64,000 nucleotides of DNA from RFSX01 sp965230215 (GTDB lineage Bacteria > Bacteroidota > Bacteroidia > Chitinophagales > Saprospiraceae): the NCBI GenBank assembly GCA_965230215.1, contig CBDDKN010000002.1, positions 806,001 to 870,000 of the forward strand, read 5' to 3'. The notes beneath the pieces were generated by a model that made no database searches, was not told where the DNA came from, and worked only from the letters and a program-made list of their open reading frames with translations. Below, in pieces: positions 60,399-64,000 of the stretch. The position numbers and the translations under genes were made by a program. How positions within the stretch are numbered: the stretch's first letter is position 1; each line of letters starts with the position of its first letter.

Positions 60399-61217
60399 TA
60401 ATTTGGAATTCAGTGTTTCTGGAATCTTTCCGTATCCAAGATAATAGCCACCTCCCCCAGCACCGCTTAACTTAATTGCATACTCTTTGCTGGAAAGCCC
60501 CTCTTTCCAATAAGGCTTCAACTCATCTGTTATCATCTCATTGAAGTAATCCCACTGTAGCTCGCTGATCTTGAAGAAACCAGCTTCGAAGTCCTTCCAA
60601 TTCTCCTCCAAACAAGATTGAATTATCGTTTTGTTATATGCTTTCAACTTTTTTAATGCCTCTGCAAACTCTTCACTCTTCCCCTTATCCTGAAAAACTG
60701 ATATCATTTTTTTTGAGTCTCGAGAAACCCCTGAATCAATGATACTCAATTGAACTGGTGACAAATTGATATCACAGGTATCTAACACCCCATCGATATT
60801 GGCAACCGCTTTGTCAAGAAAGCTTGTCAACGGATCAATTCCTGAGCTGGATCCATGAAAAAAGCCTTCTATTACTGACAATCTCCGTCTCAATTCATCA
60901 ATTCCCGGCTTGTCGTCAAGTGAAAACCAAGCATATGCCGCTGCGGACAGCGCCCCTGAACTGCCAAGGCCATATCCTACTGGAATAGATGATTTGAAAC
61001 TAAGTGTTTCCGTTTCACCACCCTTTATTTTATCATGATCAATGAAATCTAATCCAGACAAATACTCAAAAAATGCAGCTAATTCGGGATCTCCTGGACC
61101 TTTATCCCATTTGCCAGAGAATAACGACAAGGGGATTGCCAATGCATCTCCCCCATCAAGTATCGTGTACTCACCAAAAACCAACAACTTGCTGTAAAAT
61201 TCTCTCTGACCGCTCAT
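60375..61217 (-). CDS. GHMP kinase (mevalonate kinase-like)
   Basis: 280 residues with the three GHMP motifs: an N-terminal KLLVFGEYTILDGGDALAIP, the ATP-binding VGYGLGSSGALSAAAY (about 83-98) and the C-terminal IKLSGAGGGGYYLGYG. These kinases phosphorylate small alcohols such as mevalonate. Bacteroidota carry a distinct unassigned GHMP branch of this size, so the substrate is not certain. The gene stands alone and overlaps the convergent OmpA-like gene by 24 nt. Confidence 0.85.
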   Translation of the reverse strand: MSGQREFYSKLLVFGEYTILDGGDALAIPLSLFSGKWDKGPGDPELAAFFEYLSGLDFIDHDKIKGGETETLSFKSSIPVGYGLGSSGALSAAAYAWFSLDDKPGIDELRRRLSVIEGFFHGSSSGIDPLTSFLDKAVANIDGVLDTCDINLSPVQLSIIDSGVSRDSKKMISVFQDKGKSEEFAEALKKLKAYNKTIIQSCLEENWKDFEAGFFKISELQWDYFNEMITDELKPYWKEGLSSKEYAIKLSGAGGGGYYLGYGKIPETLNSKLLSGKFFE

Positions 61218-61284
61218 TTCATAAAAATGTCTGAAAGCACAATTTAATAGCTCAACCTTAAAAAAAATATTTTTAAAGATTGTT

Positions 61285-61292
61285 TAAATTTG
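61285..61292 (+). promoter_or_regulatory. -7 element upstream of the 51-residue membrane protein gene
   Basis: TAAATTTG is a full TAnnTTTG match 17 nt before the ATG at 61310. No TTG at the normal upstream distance. Its position favours the shorter start at 61310 over the ATG at 61280, which would precede the transcript. Confidence 0.45.
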
Positions 61293-61309
61293 CACCACAA
61301 AGTAAAACA

Positions 61310-61465
61310 ATGAGCGCTGATACAAATTCTACTTCTAAATACTGGCTTGGATTTTTTGTTTCCCTGTTCGCATGCATAGCTTTTTTAATTATACTTCCAG
61401 AATGGTTTTGGGTAACTCTGCCATTCTTGTTTACTTCTTTTGTATATGCTATGCGCTGGGCATAA
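61310..61465 (+). CDS. Small membrane protein of 51 residues
   Basis: MSADTNSTSK opens a short polar N-terminus, then two hydrophobic stretches (about 12-28 and 32-46) separated by PEWF, ending in MRWA. I do not recognise it. An ATG at 61280 would give 61 residues but lies upstream of the predicted -7 element. It is followed 60 nt later by mfd on the same strand. The clean hydrophobic profile and the promoter element suggest a real gene, but it could be chance. Confidence 0.55.
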   Translation: MSADTNSTSKYWLGFFVSLFACIAFLIILPEWFWVTLPFLFTSFVYAMRWA

Positions 61466-61525
61466 AAACCAGAATACTGAACTATTTTCTTTCTATTCTG
61501 TATCTTAATTCAAGATTAAGGATCA

Positions 61526-64000
61526 TTGGGTAATCTAGAGGCACTGCTGGATAGGTATAAAGATTCCAGTAAGATGTCAGATATAATGCGTGGGCTTGAT
61601 TCTGAAGAGCCTTCTCGTCAACTTCTCTCCGGAATGGTTGGTGCCCAGGATTGTTTTGTCCTGTCCGCATTATTCGAGAAAAGTCCCCACTCTCATATTT
61701 ATATAGCATCTGACAAGGAAGAGGCTGCTTACATTCAAAACACACTGGATAATCTAATCAGCAAACAATCTGTACTGTTTTTTCCAGATTCCTTCAGGAG
61801 ACCAGCCATGTTTGAAGAGCTGGATAATAATAATGTGCTTGTTAGAACTGAATCGGTCAATAAAATAAGTGCCAATTATCACAACAGGGAAGTTCTGGTC
61901 ACCTATCCTGAAGCTATTTTCGAAAAAGTGGTTGACCCAAGTCATCTTGAGAAACACAAAATCATCATTGAAAAGGAGGAAAACCTGGATGTTGATACGA
62001 TGGTGGAATTGCTTGTTGAATATGGCTTCGTAAGAACAGATTTTGTTTACGAACCAGGACAGTTCTCAATTCGCGGTGGCATAATTGACATATTCTCATT
62101 TGGAAATGAGTGGCCTTACAGAGTGGAGCTATTTGACGATGAAGTAGAAAGCATCAGGCTGTTTAATCCTACCACACAGCTTAGTCTGAAGAATATCAGC
62201 CGTGTATCCATTATACCCAATATCAGTAATCAGTTTGGTCAGGAGGATAAGGTCCCATTGTTTAATGTCTTTCCTGCCAATTCTGTGATTTGGATAAAAG
62301 ATGTCAATCAACTTCTTGAGAAACTTGAAAACTGTGAACAAAGAGCAAAAGAGTTTGCTGTTCATGTAAGTCACACTGAAGATGAGGCCCTAAAAAAAAT
62401 ACTTAATGAACGCGCTTTCATTCTGTCAAATCAGATTATTGAAGAGCTAAGCCGCCATAATATAATTCTACTGAACAAAGCAGAATCAAGTATTCCTCTT
62501 GATGCTGAAATTGCCTTTAATGCAAGTCCCCAACCTAACTTCAATAAGAACTTCAAAATTCTAATTGAAGACCTCAACAAGAAAATCAAAGAAGGCATAG
62601 ATTGTTATATTCTTACCGATAACAACAGGCAGATTGAGCGCTTCTATAATATATTCGAAGATCTCAAATCGGAAATCGATTTTCATCCGATTCTCAAAGC
62701 TATTCACGCTGGATTCATTGACAACGAACTAAAAATAGCTTGCTATACCGATCATCAGATTTTCGAACGCTTTCACAGATACAAACTGCGTCGGGGATTC
62801 ACTAAGGAACAAGCACTTAACCTCCGAATGCTCAAGGAACTGCGTCCGGGAGATTATGTCACCCACATCGATCATGGTGTAGGAAAGTACTCTGGCCTTG
62901 AAAAGATCAATATCAACGGACACGAACAGGAATCCGTAAGATTGATTTACTTGAATAACGATGTACTCTATGTGGGTATTAATTCTCTGCATAAAATATC
63001 CCGCTACATTGGCAAAGATGGATCCAAGCCCAAACTGAGTAAGATTGGTGGTGATGCCTGGAAGAACTTGCGTCGTAAGACAAAACGCCAGATTAAGGAT
63101 ATTGCCAAAGAGTTAATAAAGCTATATGCTCAGCGCAAAGCATCTAAAGGTTTTGCTTTTCCTGAGGATGGATATCTTCAAAATGAACTGGAAGCATCGT
63201 TCATGTACGAAGATACACCTGACCAATATGAGGCCAGTGTTGCAGTAAAAGAGGATATGCAGAAAACCTATCCTATGGATAGGCTTATCTGTGGTGATGT
63301 AGGATTCGGTAAAACAGAGGTGGCTGTACGCGCTGCATTTAAAGCAGTCATAGGTGGGAAGCAAGTGGCCATACTTGTTCCGACAACTATTCTGGCACTA
63401 CAGCATTACAAAACCTTCAAATCAAGACTTGGCGAATTCGGCGTAGACGTTGATTATATCAACAGGTTCAGAACGGCCAAAGAAAAAAGAGAAATCATAG
63501 AAAGGTTGAAGGAAGGACAGCTTGATCTGGTGATTGGTACACATGCCATTCTGGGAAAAAGTATGGGCTTCAAAGACCTGGGCTTGCTCATTATAGATGA
63601 AGAGCAAAAGTTTGGTGTCGCCGCAAAAGAAAAGCTGCGTAAGCTAAAAGTCAATGTAGATACCTTGACACTGACCGCGACGCCGATTCCAAGAACGCTG
63701 CAATTTTCTCTGATGGCAGCAAGAGATCTGTCGATAATAAAAACACCACCTCCGAATCGTCAACCCATTCATACCGAAAGAAGAACCTTTAATAATGATC
63801 TGATCAAAGATTCTATCTATTATGAGTTTACACGAGGTGGTCAGGTGTTCTTTGTTCATAACAGAGTAAAAACTCTGCCTGATATAACCGCCATGATCAA
63901 GCGGCTGTGCCCGGATCTGGAAATTGCCATGGCACATGGACAGATGGATGCTAAGGTTCTCGAAAAAACACTTCTGGAGTTTATCGACGGAAAGTATGAT
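61526..64000 (+). CDS. mfd: Transcription-repair coupling factor Mfd, 3' end cut off
   Basis: 825 codons are open to the window edge. Mfd releases stalled RNA polymerase at lesions and recruits UvrA. The N-terminal UvrB-like region has SDKEEAAYIQN and FFPDSFRRP. RPGDYVTHIDHGVGKYSGLE starts the polymerase-interacting domain. The translocase has Walker A GDVGFGKTEVA, TTILALQH, the DEEQ box in IIDEEQKFGV, TATPIPRTLQ and RNQPIH-type NRQPIHTERR. The end falls at IDGKYD. Homology reaches upstream of the first ATG (61574), so TTG at 61526, three codons after an in-frame TAA (61517), is the likely start. Confidence 0.95.
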   Translation, partial: MGNLEALLDRYKDSSKMSDIMRGLDSEEPSRQLLSGMVGAQDCFVLSALFEKSPHSHIYIASDKEEAAYIQNTLDNLISKQSVLFFPDSFRRPAMFEELDNNNVLVRTESVNKISANYHNREVLVTYPEAIFEKVVDPSHLEKHKIIIEKEENLDVDTMVELLVEYGFVRTDFVYEPGQFSIRGGIIDIFSFGNEWPYRVELFDDEVESIRLFNPTTQLSLKNISRVSIIPNISNQFGQEDKVPLFNVFPANSVIWIKDVNQLLEKLENCEQRAKEFAVHVSHTEDEALKKILNERAFILSNQIIEELSRHNIILLNKAESSIPLDAEIAFNASPQPNFNKNFKILIEDLNKKIKEGIDCYILTDNNRQIERFYNIFEDLKSEIDFHPILKAIHAGFIDNELKIACYTDHQIFERFHRYKLRRGFTKEQALNLRMLKELRPGDYVTHIDHGVGKYSGLEKININGHEQESVRLIYLNNDVLYVGINSLHKISRYIGKDGSKPKLSKIGGDAWKNLRRKTKRQIKDIAKELIKLYAQRKASKGFAFPEDGYLQNELEASFMYEDTPDQYEASVAVKEDMQKTYPMDRLICGDVGFGKTEVAVRAAFKAVIGGKQVAILVPTTILALQHYKTFKSRLGEFGVDVDYINRFRTAKEKREIIERLKEGQLDLVIGTHAILGKSMGFKDLGLLIIDEEQKFGVAAKEKLRKLKVNVDTLTLTATPIPRTLQFSLMAARDLSIIKTPPPNRQPIHTERRTFNNDLIKDSIYYEFTRGGQVFFVHNRVKTLPDITAMIKRLCPDLEIAMAHGQMDAKVLEKTLLEFIDGKYD

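Noticed and set aside
1..64000. Defence system, CRISPR array, prophage or integrative element
   Set aside because: No direct-repeat array, transposase, integrase, restriction, toxin-antitoxin or phage gene is visible; nearly all genes are core-type.

Overview
The window is ordinary-looking chromosomal DNA from a member of the Bacteroidota. The evidence is a PorP/SprF-type outer-membrane protein, a protein with a type IX secretion (T9SS) C-terminal sorting domain, an S46 dipeptidyl peptidase, a GSCFA protein, transketolase split into two genes, a long-form PurF-like enzyme, an HU protein, a RprX/RprY-like two-component pair, and several -7 elements of the Bacteroidota type (TAnnTTTG). A position in or near Saprospiria is a guess. 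No rRNA, tRNA, CRISPR array, insertion sequence, prophage or plasmid gene was seen.

Layout. 1-5.3 kb (+): a rhomboid protease cut by the window edge, an EEP-family phosphatase/nuclease, cysS, an M28 peptidase lipoprotein and a T9SS-sorted thioredoxin-fold protein. 5.3-8.9 kb (-): a TlpA-like lipoprotein and a DPP11-like S46 peptidase. 9-12.6 kb: a YwaF-like membrane protein, then a second rhomboid, mutL and a small membrane protein. 12.7-20 kb: PurF-like amidotransferase, thrS, DUF1015, amidohydrolase, GSCFA. 20-22.2 kb (+): PorP/SprF, bactofilin, a four-helix membrane protein. 22.2-27.9 kb (-): trhO, a Cys-rich lipoprotein, M14 carboxypeptidase, uvrA. 28.2-38 kb: orphan ECF sigma factor, glycosyltransferase with a membrane partner, ABC exporter, MATE pump, radC, trans-sulfuration enzyme, split transketolase, HU. 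38.1-45.8 kb: a tiny lipoprotein, peptide-type ABC permeases and binding protein without ATPase genes, and a 1088-residue pseudopeptidase/propeller/barrel protein. 45.9-52.2 kb: MBL hydrolase, two outer-membrane barrels, a LysM glucosaminidase, a DUF937 protein, methylmalonyl-CoA epimerase, histidine kinase and response regulator. 52.3-64 kb: ftsH, rsfS, birA, cinA, a 2-oxoacid dehydrogenase E2, an OmpA/PD40 protein, a GHMP kinase, a 51-residue membrane protein, and mfd running off the right edge.

Together the genes cover translation (cysS, thrS, rsfS, trhO), DNA repair (mutL, uvrA, mfd, radC), central metabolism (transketolase, PurF-like, E2, epimerase, trans-sulfuration) and envelope biology (T9SS parts, peptidases, barrels, a glucosaminidase, bactofilin). 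The strand switches 24 times in 64 kb. Of twelve convergent junctions, five overlap in coding sequence, four are separated by 1-11 nt, and only three have room, each holding a strong hairpin terminator.

I did not find a clearly new multi-gene system. The best leads are the envelope protein with an erased zinc-protease motif (42536-45802), the peptide-transport permeases without ATPases beside it, the TPR/PD40/OmpA/SPOR-like protein at 58284, the convergent-junction architecture, and the conserved small proteins.
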